This document shows positions 10,914 to 20,227 of a stretch of 64,000 nt of DNA, in pieces; position 1 is the first letter of the stretch, and each line of letters begins with the position of its first letter. A program made the translations under genes and the position numbers. Under the pieces are notes generated by a model. It was not told the origin of the DNA, made no database searches, and saw only the letters and a list, made by a program, of their open reading frames with translations. The stretch is from Agarophyton chilense (Eukaryota; Rhodophyta; Florideophyceae; Gracilariales; Gracilariaceae): assembly GCA_030374765.1 (NCBI GenBank), contig JARGXX010000095.1, forward strand, positions 2,604,001-2,668,000, in the 5' to 3' direction.

Positions 10914-11214
10914 TATATCCTGGCCTATGAGTACAGGAAAGAGCGCACTGGGAAAGTATTTAGCAACTGAGAGAGGTACTCAAGTCCTCGCCATTGACGA
11001 ACCTATGAAGACCATCGCAAAGAAATCCATTCCTGAAATATTTGAGTTCAATGACAAAGAAGCTTTCCGTGACCTCTATGCAGCTATTATAGATCAGATG
11101 GCTGTTTTTATTGCGTGTTGCGTCTCTACGGGTGGTAATGTGATTATTTGGAAGCAGAACTAGGGCAAATTGCTGACAGGGATAGTTGTATGTCTGGAGA
11201 AATCTTGAGGCTTT

Positions 11215-11264
11215 GAGAGATCGCCTGCTAAGCGATACTGAGAGATCGCCTGCCAAGTGATACT
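11215..11264 (+). repeat. 25-bp tandem duplication
   Basis: Two adjacent copies, 11215-11239 and 11240-11264, differing at two positions, followed by the start of a third (GAGAGG). It lies inside the decayed kinase-like gene and shifts its frame by one base (25 is not a multiple of three). Confidence 0.85.
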
Positions 11265-11370
11265 GAGAGGCCGCTGTTCAAGAGTATCGATAGCGTGACA
11301 TTTACAGAGCACATGAGATATATTTTTGAGGAATGTCGCCATTTGTGTGAGCCATCAGATCTCATAGTGT

Positions 11371-11375
11371 ATATC
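11371..11375 (+). repeat. Target-site duplication, left (ATATC)
   Basis: ATATC directly left of the chromovirus, identical to 22099-22103 directly right of it. Confidence 0.9.
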
Positions 11376-12271
11376 TGTGGAGCAAAACCCGGCGACGGGA
11401 AGTGCTCTCAAGGTGTTCGAAGCCTTGCTCCCTGGGGGAGGCAGACTCAGAGACAGAGCCCTCCGTTCCACCCGTAGTGTGGGGTGTAACTCCCACGGGG
11501 GATTCCGGCAGTACCGACGGAGGTGAGGGGTAGAAACCGTGGATCGGGAATGGGTATGGGTATCCCAAAGAATGGGGGAAAATCCGGCGAAGAGGAAAAA
11601 CGGGGCGAGGGTCGGGCACTAACAGGCACCGGACCCGAGAACCAGGAAAGGGGCGAAACAACAAAAGAAACCCAATACAGGTGCGAAAACCTGTCCTCGA
11701 AAGGAAACACAAAAAGCACGCAACAAGTAAGCAGAACCCCCACGGGGTATCGTGCACGCAGGTCGTCTGAGCGGTCCCAAGGGGGCGGTTGCACGGAACC
11801 CAAACGTGGGCACTCTCCAAGTGGAGTCGTGTCCCTACGCAGGCGTTGCTAACCAGAGCCCGTTCCGGGTTGTAAGGCCGAAACGATGGCGACGAAGAAC
11901 CTCTAAAGGTATCGAAGACCAACCTTGGTTCCCATTTACTCTGAGCTCGAAGTGTCAGATCTCGTCTCCCTAAGTAGGGCCCACTAACTAAACTCTACAG
12001 TAATGCACACCTGCTCAGGGCCATACACGTGGAGATCCCACTGCCAGGGCCCAAAAATCCAACGTTCTAACAAATATCCGAAATTCGGTGCTAAAATTAA
12101 GCCACGTGTATCACGGGGCCAATCCAACCATGGGCCATCCGAATTTTCACTTCAGAAAACAGTGCCACCTCAGCACACCTTAGAGGGGATCGTAGTCATA
12201 ACCTTCGGAGGGTTCAATCCTCATTCTATGAGTTGCATCTTCAAGTTTCCCCTAACTGGGCGTTGTTTACA
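11376..12271 (-). repeat. 3' LTR of chromovirus
   Basis: 896 bp, begins TGTGG and ends TTTACA as read on the plus strand, and matches 21200-22098 along its full length with scattered substitutions and small indels. The long minus-strand ORFs inside it are not credible genes: nothing in them resembles a known domain. Confidence 0.92.
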
Positions 12272-12284
12272 TCTCCCCCTCCTT
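12272..12284 (-). promoter_or_regulatory. Polypurine tract (plus-strand cDNA primer)
   Basis: Minus-strand AAGGAGGGGGAGA abuts the TG of the 3' LTR, exactly where reverse transcription of LTR elements primes the second strand. Confidence 0.85.
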
Positions 12285-12333
12285 AAGACGAGGAAGAACA
12301 TTCCGAGCCGCGGGTGTCTCGCTTTCCGGTCAC

Positions 12334-12339
12334 TATATA
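12334..12339 (+). promoter_or_regulatory. TATA-like box for the opposite-strand ORF
   Basis: TATATA lies on the plus strand about 140 bp before the ATG at 12481. The spacing is compatible with a promoter for the ORF at 12481-13092. There is no other evidence of transcription. Confidence 0.35.
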
Positions 12340-12480
12340 GACTGCTCTCCCAATGGGGTCCTTCACCACTTCTGGGGATCGCCACTAAACCGGCACATCG
12401 GTACAATTTCTTCTACTCCTCCGACTTTCGGCGATAAGCAACTTCTCGCAACAGCAGTCTCAACCAGCCCTCTTAAGGGA

Positions 12481-13092
12481 ATGAACCCATACGTCCTCAA
12501 CCCACTCTCGGGGCCATCGGCCTCCGCGCCGGCGGACAACGAAGCTCCCCAGCAGGGTTGATATTTCTCCGGTTTGGATGCGGCTCCGTCAGGTACCGAA
12601 CATTCCGCCTCGGCGAGCAATCGACATCCTCAGGAGGATTTGGACATTAACGCGGTGGCGTGGAACTCCGCTCATGCGATGCCCTTGGTAGCAAACTCCA
12701 GAGGTTGGATCTCAGACGAATCCTTTCGAAGGTGGTGTCCCCTTACCGATCCGGTGATATATTCCCGCGCTCGGTGGTTCCATCCGATAGCGGTTCGCGA
12801 CGATGAGCTCATCGACTCCTACGTGGAGGACGGCTTATTGCCGGGTGGCCTACCTGTCGAGGTTGTACGTTCTCCCGATTGGAGGGCGCGGGTAGCCATA
12901 GAGCCTCAGTATCTATACCGCAGTCGCGGGGAGTCCCTGGACAAGGCGCGCGCAGCGATGGAGGCTCTGGCCTACCAGCGATTGGAGAGCTCACGCTTTG
13001 ACCATCTGGTTCCCCCGGGTGGGGTGGGAACACCCTTGCGCAGGCGCCGGTTGCCACTCCGCAAACGGATAGTGTGCGACAAGGCCTCGTGA
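12481..13092 (+). CDS. Opposite-strand ORF of the chromovirus (unknown function)
   Basis: An ATG at 12481 opens a 204-codon frame to TGA at 13090-13092, broken by a single TGA at 12559-12561 (codon 27; TGG would be a simple ancestor). Without that stop the protein would start MNPYVLNPLSGPS, pass through an acidic middle (WISDESFRRW, RDDELIDSYVEDG) and end in a very basic tail (RRRRLPLRKR). It lies between the chromodomain ORF and the 3' LTR, transcribed against the rest of the element. Opposite-strand or extra 3' ORFs are known in some large plant Ty3 elements. I recognise no domain. The basic tail could be a nuclear localisation signal. It may be a captured host gene. Confidence 0.5.
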
Positions 13093-13249
13093 ACGCGGGC
13101 ATTCCGATTCCCCCGGGTATGGCGGATGTGAGCCAGATGTTGGCTTTCGCCTCGGCGTACCATCAGGGTCAGAATCCCAACGGTGGGGCGGGTCCCTCCT
13201 CGGGCTTTCCATAGTTCCGCCTTCGGGCAATTGTAGAGTCCATAGCTTG

Positions 13250-13440
13250 GCGACAATAGTAAACTTCTGATATTTGCATAACTTCTTTTCTTCTTCCTTC
13301 CTAGGATATTAACTTCTACTTCATCTTCTTCATTCCTTCTTAGGATATTCTTCATCTTCGTCTTCATCTTCTTCCCTTCCTAGGGTCCAATCTTCTTCTT
13401 AATCTTCTTCTCCACTTCATGGGTCTTCTTTTCCTTTTTC
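13250..13440 (-). repeat. Polypyrimidine/polypurine tract with recurring TCCTAGGAT-like unit
   Basis: About 190 bp of almost pure C/T on the plus strand (A/G on the element's sense strand) made of CTTCTT-type units. CCTAGG or TTAGGAT recurs near 13300, 13340 and 13380. It lies between the chromodomain ORF and the opposite-strand ORF and is not coding. Confidence 0.7.
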
Positions 13441-13576
13441 ATCATAAACTGTCCCGATAACCGGTGCTGTGTTCCCCGGTTAACGGCGCTAGGCCGAGGG
13501 CCATTAGACATTCCCTCTCAATACGTGTTCTTCGAGATAATCTCCTCAATTCCTCTTCAGAGGTCCAACATCTTCC

Positions 13577-13906
13577 TCACTTCGAGGTCCCATCCAAACC
13601 AGTTCCCGTGGTGGCTAACCCGACTTGGGCACGATCCAGATTTGGAGGCAAGGTTACCCGAGCGCGTCGGTGATAGGATAAAACCTTAGACCTCGGAAGG
13701 TGCTCAATGGGTTCCACTTTATCCTCATCAGGCCAGAATCCGTACCATCGGACTTGGTAGCGAACTTCTCCCTCGGGGGTGAACATGTGACGCACGATGC
13801 GATCGATAACGAATTCCTGCGGGTACACTTTTCCCTGTTCGGGCTTCTCTTCCATCTTGGAACGCTCTAGTTCCCTTGAGGGTGTCAACGTAGGGTCTAG
13901 ACACAC
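13577..13906 (-). CDS. Chromodomain ORF
   Basis: The 109-codon ORF contains EFVIDRIVRH, then YQVRWYGF, WPDEDKVEPIEHL and KVLSYHRR. This is the order of a chromodomain: the EY-V-EKI strand, YLVKW-GY, TWEP-NL and the C-terminal helix. The typical TWEP is here KVEP, so one aromatic cage residue appears changed. In chromoviruses this domain sits at the end of integrase and steers insertion to modified histones. Here it is separated from the integrase frame by about 500 bp, so it is either a separate protein or joined by splicing or recoding. Confidence 0.75.
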   Translation of the reverse strand: MCLDPTLTPSRELERSKMEEKPEQGKVYPQEFVIDRIVRHMFTPEGEVRYQVRWYGFWPDEDKVEPIEHLPRSKVLSYHRRARVTLPPNLDRAQVGLATTGTGLDGTSK

Positions 13907-14405
13907 CCCGGTGGGTTCTTTTCCGTGTTGCGAGCGGGTCTCAGCACTTCGTCCAAACGGCGCCGAGTGGCCTGTGGGCTACGTTGTAACTTCCGTCTAC
14001 GGCGTCAAAACGGCCCAGTTTTGGGTTCTTCTTAAAGCTAAGATCTTCCCGATAACAACGGTGTTCTTAGATTTCGTGACGGTTGAGAAACCGCGACGCA
14101 GTAGCGTCTCCAGTCTCAGGGGGGTAAGCCTTCAACGTCAACCCGAGCTACGGGGACGAAGGTTGCTCTTGTGCAGCGCGCCGTGCGACGGAGGCGGTTT
14201 GCGCGACGGTTGGTCGTCAGAGCCTTTTGATTGGCTCGGTGCCATTCGACGTGTGCCACATAAATGCGCGGGCGCCGGTTGCCACTCCGCAAGCGGATGT
14301 GAGGTGGCGCTTTCGACACGCGCTAGCACTCTCCTGAGCTGTCCCCGACGGGTCTCACTCATTTCTTTCCCATTCCTGAGGGTTCCAATGTCTCCATAGG
14401 AGTTT

Positions 14406-17400
14406 CTATTCCCATTCCATAACGGAGAGCCAAATTTGGTCAACTTCGTCGTCGAGATCTTCCCCGTGCGGGTCCGCTGACACAGCTCGTTCCCGAGAAA
14501 GCGGGGTTTGAGTGTGCGACACCTCAGTGTCTCGTCCGCGGCGGCGGGTGATCGTCGGCTCTGTAGGCGTTCCGGGTGCGGAGTTCTCCACACGACTCTC
14601 CCTAGGCGGGGTTTCGTCATCTTTTCTGACGTCGTGCTCGGCTGGGTCGGCGGTGATGTCACTACCCATACGCTGGGGTTGTGACTTCTCTGTCGCCGGC
14701 TCGGTCGGGCTCGCCGTCTCACTGTGAGGACTAGATTCAATGTCAGGGCGACTGGCTGACGCCGAAACATCGTCCTGCGAAGGAACTAAGTCCTCCTCCC
14801 CCTCCTTAGGCGGAGAGCCAGGAGGCTTGATTACCTCCGGTGGGGGAGTAACTCTGTAAGAGTTCGTTGACTGGGCCCTTGAGGGAGCGGACCCAGGTTC
14901 GGGAGTATCCAAAGTTTCCGGAAGGTCGGTTAAACCACGTTCCGGGTGCGGAAGTATAACGGGGCGGGTGTTCGAATCTCCGCCTGACGGGTTAACTTCC
15001 GTTGAATCATCCCCTGTGGAGGGCGTTGGTGCCGACACCACTTCCACATTTGGGTTGGGCGCTCGTGTGATGCAGTCCCTGGAGATCCGTTCGTGGCGGT
15101 TAGTGATATCAAATACCACCGTGTCCGGGTCTACAGAAACCACACGATAGGGTCCGTCCACAATTGGCGAAAGCTTGTGCCTACGTTCCTTTTCAGGATT
15201 GTAGTATTCCTTTCGAAGGAAGACGAAGTCGTCGGGCTCCACCTGAGGTAGAGGTTTGCGAACCCCATTGTCAAAGTCCTTCTTGTAGGCGCGTTGAGCT
15301 TTGTCCATTGCTTTTCGGGCTATCGATACCATCTTCGTAAGCCACTCCTTCCAGGCTTCTCGGTACAATCCCGGTGACGGGTACGTCGACAGCGTCGGTT
15401 GAGCTTCGATAACGACCGGCGGCGGTGTCCTCGACAGTACCAGTTCGAATGGGGATAGCGATGTAACCCGATGTACCTGGGTGTTGTATGCATACGTGAT
15501 AGCGTCTGTGTACAAGTCCCAATTTTTGGGGTGATCCACAACATACGATCTCAAAGCGTTGAGTATCGTGCGGTTAAACCTCTCCACCTGGCCATTCCCC
15601 TGAGGTTGATACGTAGTAACAAATAAATTCCTTACATCAAGGATTCGACATACATCCTGAAAGAACTTTGATGCGAATTGCCCTCCGTTGTCGGATAAAA
15701 ACTGCACCGGCGGTCCATATACGAACACCCAATGGGTCACGAACTCTTGCGCGACGGTAGCGGCGGTGATCCGCTTCAGCGGCACAGTTCTCGTTAGCTT
15801 AGAGAATCTGTCAGAAATGACAAGCAGATACTGATGACCTCGGGGCGTCCTGATAAACTCCCCTAGGATGTCTATGGCCACGATTTCGAGTGGAGCCCGT
15901 GCCGGGAACAGCGTCAACTTCTTAGAGTGCTTCCGAAGTTTGACGTCATTCTTGGCGCAATTGGCGCAGGCCCGTCTGACGGCGTAACAATCGAATGCCA
16001 TTGCCGGCCAGTAAAAGTCCCTTCTCAACGTGAGGTACAGTTTTCTTCCCCCGGGGTGGGCGCCAACCTTCACATAGTGAGTGAGGTGTGATACCCTCTG
16101 TTGTAGGGTGTGTGGCACCACTATCCTCGGGCGAGGTCCAACGGTCCTGATTAGGTAACCCTGATCGTCGTCCTCGAAAGGTAACTGAAATCCTCCGTTG
16201 AGGCGAGCCCGTATCCGTGTACAGAATGGGTCGAGCTGTTGCTCGCGTATCATCTCCTCTGGAGAGATAGGTATAAAAGAGCCGGTCGGCGAATCCAGAC
16301 TCTCGTTGACGAGTATATCGTCACAAACATCATCCGTCAGAGGTTGAGCTCCTCCCTCGAGGTCCGATACCATAAAACATGGGATGTCATCGTCCTCGTA
16401 GGGTTCTGTTTCTGCTGTGGTTCCCAAGCTTGATAGTGCATCAGCCTGAGTGTTCAGCTTCCCTTTCTTGTACAGGATCTCAAAGTCGAATTCCGACAGT
16501 CGGAGGCGCCAGCGCATAAGGCGACCCGAGGGTTCGGAGATCTCCAGGAGCCAACGCAAGCATGCGTGGTCCGTATGGAATTTGAAACGAGTACCCATCA
16601 GAAAGGGGCGAAGTGTAGCTAAGGCCCACACAACGGCTAAACATTCTTTCTCGGAGACCGAGTAGTTCCTTTCATGGACATTCAGGGAACGTGACCAGTA
16701 CCCAATAGGGTGACGTTCACCATCCTCAGAAGATTGGAACAGTGCACACCCTACTTGGTTTGCACTAGCATCGGTGTCCACTTCGTAAAGGAGCCCAGGA
16801 TTGGGTAGAGCCAAGATTGGCGGTGATGTTACGGCATTCACCAGTGCCGTGAAGGCAGACGCTTCCGCGTCGCCAAAAGGTTCCAGTTCAACTGGTTGTC
16901 CCTTAGTGAGGAGCCTGTTGAGGGGGGTGGCAATATCCGCAAAGTTCGGGACGAATCGGCGATACACGTTACACAGACCTAAGAAGGATCGCAACTCCGT
17001 TTGAGTTTTCGGGTGTTTTGCTTCCTTCAAGGATTTCACTCGTACTTCATCGATTGAAAGCTGTCCGGGACGGATGATATGACCCAGATACTTAACCGAA
17101 TCGGTGAAAAACTCGCACTTCTTGAGTTTCAAGGTGATTCTCGCGTCGCGGAGTATCTTCATTACGTCCCTGACGTGTTCGAGGTGGTCATCCAGGTTGT
17201 TGGAGAAGATAATAATGTCGTCTAAATACACTAGACACGTCCTCCGCTTGAAGGGAGCCAACAGAATGTCTATCGCCCGTTGAAACGTTGCAGGGGCATT
17301 TGTCAACCCAAAAGGCATCCTCCGGAATCGGAAAAGTCCTTGGTGACACACGAAAGCCGTTTTGTCTCGATCTCCCTCCCTAATAGGGACTTGCCAGTAG

Positions 17401-17573
17401 CCCGAATTGGCGTCGAGGGTAGAGAAAACAGTAGCGCTCCCAAGAGAGTCGATGTATTCGTCCATCCGAGAAATCGGGTACACATCCTTAATGGTTACCT
17501 CGTTCAGGCGTCTGTAATCGATGCAGAAACGCCACGATCCATCCGGTTTCGGTACTAACACCACTGGTGAGGC
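14406..17573 (-). CDS. pol: Chromovirus RT (main part), RNase H and integrase
   Basis: In phase with the frame above the TGA at 17574. Counting from the first ATG-equivalent codon at 17564, RT shows RFCIDYRRLNEV, FSTLDANSGYWQ, RMPFGLTNAPATFQ and the catalytic YLDD at residues 113-116. The tether follows, then RNase H with EVDTDASANQVGCALF and FHTDHACLRWL. Integrase has a zinc-finger part with paired His and CANC, then AIDILGEF, FLSDNGGQF and GNGQVERFNRT for the D,D,E set. DGPYRVVSV is the GPY/F module. A long Pro/Ser/Glu-rich tail ends at TAA/TAG near 14406. All catalytic residues I looked for are present. The product would copy and integrate the element. Confidence 0.92.
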   Translation of the reverse strand, partial: ASPVVLVPKPDGSWRFCIDYRRLNEVTIKDVYPISRMDEYIDSLGSATVFSTLDANSGYWQVPIREGDRDKTAFVCHQGLFRFRRMPFGLTNAPATFQRAIDILLAPFKRRTCLVYLDDIIIFSNNLDDHLEHVRDVMKILRDARITLKLKKCEFFTDSVKYLGHIIRPGQLSIDEVRVKSLKEAKHPKTQTELRSFLGLCNVYRRFVPNFADIATPLNRLLTKGQPVELEPFGDAEASAFTALVNAVTSPPILALPNPGLLYEVDTDASANQVGCALFQSSEDGERHPIGYWSRSLNVHERNYSVSEKECLAVVWALATLRPFLMGTRFKFHTDHACLRWLLEISEPSGRLMRWRLRLSEFDFEILYKKGKLNTQADALSSLGTTAETEPYEDDDIPCFMVSDLEGGAQPLTDDVCDDILVNESLDSPTGSFIPISPEEMIREQQLDPFCTRIRARLNGGFQLPFEDDDQGYLIRTVGPRPRIVVPHTLQQRVSHLTHYVKVGAHPGGRKLYLTLRRDFYWPAMAFDCYAVRRACANCAKNDVKLRKHSKKLTLFPARAPLEIVAIDILGEFIRTPRGHQYLLVISDRFSKLTRTVPLKRITAATVAQEFVTHWVFVYGPPVQFLSDNGGQFASKFFQDVCRILDVRNLFVTTYQPQGNGQVERFNRTILNALRSYVVDHPKNWDLYTDAITYAYNTQVHRVTSLSPFELVLSRTPPPVVIEAQPTLSTYPSPGLYREAWKEWLTKMVSIARKAMDKAQRAYKKDFDNGVRKPLPQVEPDDFVFLRKEYYNPEKERRHKLSPIVDGPYRVVSVDPDTVVFDITNRHERISRDCITRAPNPNVEVVSAPTPSTGDDSTEVNPSGGDSNTRPVILPHPERGLTDLPETLDTPEPGSAPSRAQSTNSYRVTPPPEVIKPPGSPPKEGEEDLVPSQDDVSASASRPDIESSPHSETASPTEPATEKSQPQRMGSDITADPAEHDVRKDDETPPRESRVENSAPGTPTEPTITRRRGRDTEVSHTQTPLSRERAVSADPHGEDLDDEVDQIWLSVMEWE

Positions 17574-18938
17574 TCAAGCGGACTGGGCAGGTTCAATTAC
17601 GCCCGCTTTAAGCATCTTCTCCACCTGATATTTCTCCTCTTCCCGAGCTTTCGGTCCAGCCCTGTAAGGGTGTTGGGCAATAGGCCGAGTGTTCAGTAAC
17701 AAGTCGATGCGGTGTTCTGTAATCCCAATAGTTCTAAGGGAACCATCCCACATGGGGGTAAATTCACGAAGCATGTGCCTCAGCTTCTCCCGATGAGATG
17801 CGGGTACATGGTTGAGATCCCATTTTTCCAATTCCTGAACAGGATCCGTCTGGTCTGCTCCTGTGATAGGGGCCGTAACCTCCTGAGGTTTAAAGCGTTC
17901 AGCGTGTGGAGCTGCAGTCGTATGCTCACCGTATTCCGCGATTTCGGCAGTGTCCTCCCCCTCCTTAGGGTCCGCCACACCAAGGACCTCTGCGATAGAG
18001 ATCTTTGTAGGTACGACCGCTTGCGGGTGTGGAATAACAGAACCCAGGATCTGGTGTTTGACCAAATGCTGCGTTGTCTTTCCAAAGTTGGCTACCAAAA
18101 CCTTGAAAGGTTTATCCGGTTCCACGGAGACAACCCCATTCGCAAGGGCTAGTTGACGCCGCGTATACAGAGACGGGTTCGGTTGTACCACATGCGCACC
18201 AATTTGCTTGGTAACAACTGTGACCCAAACCTGGGTTTCTGGCGGGATAGCCACTGACTTCGCAACCTTTACCCGTGTAGACACCGGGTCCTTCTTCACA
18301 GATTCCTGCGCGACAGGGAGAGGAACGCGTGTTCGCGCTGCTCCCTGTAAGGGTTTACGAACGATTGGGATCGTAGACCCGTCTTCGAGTTCCACAGTTC
18401 TATTCCGAGGACGGATGGCTTCCACGAAGCCGTCGCAAAAGTCACAACCCAGTATGACTCGTGCTGCAAGTGACTTGCATACAATAAACTCTAGTTGAAC
18501 GAGATAGGAGCCTAACCTCAATATGAGGGAAATTGTACCCAGTGTCCGTAGCGGGTGGTTGTTCGCATCGGCGATATCCAAGCGTGTACCGGTACGAACT
18601 TGAACCCGGAGCAGCGGGGGTAACAATTCAACATGAAATAAGTTAGGAGCGGCTCCTGTATCCAGGACAGATATTTGACGAACCATAAACTGGTTGGACA
18701 GGCCGAAGTCGGCGAATACTTTATAATTCCGCTTGGCCATTACCATAACTCGATCCGGAATACGGCGATTACAGGACCGTATCCACGGGCGACGGAGGAC
18801 ACTAAAGTATCCCGAGTTAACGTCGGTGTCAGCCGTTCTCCTTGAAAGGATAGTCACAGCTGGGGAGCGAAGCTGGGGCGCCTCGGGCGTCTTCAACTCG
18901 GGCTTAGAAGACGCCCCTCCCGCAGGGGAGACTCCCAA
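17574..18938 (-). CDS. pol: Chromovirus protease and RT N-terminus
   Basis: This frame overlaps the end of gag by a -1 shift and contains the retropepsin active site in SVLDTGAAPNLFH (about 18630-18680), then ARVILGCDFCDG, which resembles the flap/ILG region. It ends at the start of RT with MLKAGVIEPAQSA followed by TGA at 17574-17576. The next codons continue RT in the same frame (ASPVVLVPKPDG). In related RTs the position after QSA is usually Trp, so TGG to TGA is the likely change. With this stop the copy cannot make full-length RT without readthrough. Confidence 0.88.
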   Translation of the reverse strand: MGVSPAGGASSKPELKTPEAPQLRSPAVTILSRRTADTDVNSGYFSVLRRPWIRSCNRRIPDRVMVMAKRNYKVFADFGLSNQFMVRQISVLDTGAAPNLFHVELLPPLLRVQVRTGTRLDIADANNHPLRTLGTISLILRLGSYLVQLEFIVCKSLAARVILGCDFCDGFVEAIRPRNRTVELEDGSTIPIVRKPLQGAARTRVPLPVAQESVKKDPVSTRVKVAKSVAIPPETQVWVTVVTKQIGAHVVQPNPSLYTRRQLALANGVVSVEPDKPFKVLVANFGKTTQHLVKHQILGSVIPHPQAVVPTKISIAEVLGVADPKEGEDTAEIAEYGEHTTAAPHAERFKPQEVTAPITGADQTDPVQELEKWDLNHVPASHREKLRHMLREFTPMWDGSLRTIGITEHRIDLLLNTRPIAQHPYRAGPKAREEEKYQVEKMLKAGVIEPAQSA

Positions 18939-18940
18939 GT

Positions 18941-20227
18941 TTAGTTTTTCGAAGCGGACCCCACCGAATTCGGTGCAGCTGCCTCGAAGGGGACCGGTTG
19001 TTCCCCGTTCGCGGGTACAAGTTCTGTATCCCTGTCAGCGAGGTGAGCACGGAGTATCTTTTGTTCCTCATAGGACCTACTCGGGACTCGAGCTTTCTCC
19101 TCAAGGGTCAGAGCCTCGTACTGAGCGATAATTCGTGAACCCTCCCGCAGGGGAAATGTGCAGTCTGGTGCTTTGTGACCACGGAGGTAACACAAATAGC
19201 AAATCAGCTCTGCCGGGTTCGGTTGTGGACGTGAGTCCACGCGACGTGGTGCTGTATCCCTCCATCCGGGGCGAGAGAACCGAGCAGCGGTAATCGCAAA
19301 AGGTAGCGATGCGGCTGGCACCCTCCGTCCTTGGGTATAGAGCGCAGGGTCTTCATCCGTAGTCGGAGCGGATGTCGACGGCAACTCAGACGTACCCATA
19401 GATTCGGGGTTACTTCCCATGAAGTGAATGTTATCATTGACCCCCACAGGGGCAGGGCCTCCTGCCAGTGACAAAGACGAGTTACCTCCATCGGCGAGGA
19501 GTGCACGTGTCGGCCGACTCTTTCGGTTCTGCCGGGCACGGAGAGTATCCCCCTCAGCCTGGGCGTACTGAACCAGTTCCAAGTAGGTCAGCTTGCGCTT
19601 CTCTTCCCGATGTCGGGCAACCAATGCCCTTATCGAGGGGTCCAAATCATCCACAAACAAGGAGCATCTCTCGTAGGCGGGGAATACATTCCCGCATCGG
19701 TGAAACGCTTTATTCAAGCGAGTTGAATACACCGTTTCGGTTTCCATCGGCTTCTGCCGCGTATCCCTTAATGCAAGGATTGCTTCCTGAATCGCATTTC
19801 CAGTAGCGTACGACCTCAAGAGGTACTGCACCGCTTCGGTCCAGCACGTGACTCCCCCTTCTGAGGCTCGGGATGATCCAAGGACGGAGTTGAACTGGTC
19901 TTCAGCCATCCCCTTTAAGAAATAGGGTAATGCGAGATACGCTTGCGCTTCACTCATACCGAGGATGTCAGCCTCCTGGACGAACCTCGCAAGGAAATCG
20001 AGCACCAGAATTGGGTCTGTTCCTGTGAACTCCCTCTTCTGTAGGGTGATGCTCAGCCTTTTGATATAGTCCTTGACCTTACCCGTTCCACGGGATGTTC
20101 GATCTCCCGAAGGGTTATCCAACCGGTAATAGCGGTACGATAGCAGCTTTCGATAGAGAGGATTCGTCGGCTTCAGCTCCCTTACTCCAAGGTGTTTCCT
20201 ACCCTTCTTCCGGGTACGGATTGCCCC
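18941..20227 (-). CDS. gag: Chromovirus Gag (capsid and nucleocapsid)
   Basis: The frame is open from the codon after TAA 20228-20230 to TAA 18941-18943, about 428 codons. It includes a capsid-like part (KREFTGTDPILVLDFLARF, LALPYFLKGMAEDQFNSV, RALVARHREEKRKLTYLEL) and a CCHC knuckle CYLCYLRGHKAPDC near the C-terminus. This is the RNA-binding finger of Ty3-type Gag. A TTG at 20122 begins the shorter ORF, but the reading continues upstream in phase with the first Gag ORF. Gag packages the element RNA and forms the particle. Confidence 0.88.
   Translation of the reverse strand, partial: GAIRTRKKGRKHLGVRELKPTNPLYRKLLSYRYYRLDNPSGDRTSRGTGKVKDYIKRLSITLQKREFTGTDPILVLDFLARFVQEADILGMSEAQAYLALPYFLKGMAEDQFNSVLGSSRASEGGVTCWTEAVQYLLRSYATGNAIQEAILALRDTRQKPMETETVYSTRLNKAFHRCGNVFPAYERCSLFVDDLDPSIRALVARHREEKRKLTYLELVQYAQAEGDTLRARQNRKSRPTRALLADGGNSSLSLAGGPAPVGVNDNIHFMGSNPESMGTSELPSTSAPTTDEDPALYTQGRRVPAASLPFAITAARFSRPGWRDTAPRRVDSRPQPNPAELICYLCYLRGHKAPDCTFPLREGSRIIAQYEALTLEEKARVPSRSYEEQKILRAHLADRDTELVPANGEQPVPFEAAAPNSVGSASKN
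18944..18950 (-). promoter_or_regulatory. Possible -1 frameshift site at gag/pol junction
   Basis: On the sense strand G AAA AAC is followed directly by the gag TAA. The protease frame overlaps in the -1 register. The heptamer is close to, but not identical with, the classical A AAA AAC slip site. A downstream pseudoknot was not worked out. Confidence 0.45.

Larger units (their letters stand above)
10921..11375 (+). pseudogene. Deoxynucleoside-kinase-like fragment (P-loop), interrupted
   Basis: The frame at 10927 begins with STGKSALGKYLA, which fits the P-loop of deoxynucleoside kinases (dCK/dGK/dNK, which phosphorylate deoxynucleosides for salvage). An IDEPM motif follows, resembling the conserved Glu-Pro after the second strand. 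An AFRDLYAAII segment then lies where these enzymes have a helix. It stops at 11161. Downstream, broken frames contain LLSDTE (near 11230) and CEPSDLIVYI (near 11350-11375), which resemble the family's DRS region and the PDLIVYL strand. The last codon abuts the chromovirus target site. The assignment rests on short motifs; another P-loop kinase is possible. Confidence 0.45.

Noticed and set aside
11362-11922. 186-codon minus-strand ORF, with a similar one at 21232-21747
   Set aside because: Both are inside the LTRs, one crosses the LTR border into flanking DNA, and neither resembles a protein family.
13577-13906. HP1-like host chromodomain gene
   Set aside because: It lies inside the chromovirus between the integrase frame and the 3' LTR, where elements of this clade carry it.
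17564-18938. Genetic-code change with TGA read as Trp, suggested by TGA in RT and in the antisense ORF
   Set aside because: The GT14 host gene appears to end in TGA and both cases are in mobile elements; point mutation is simpler.
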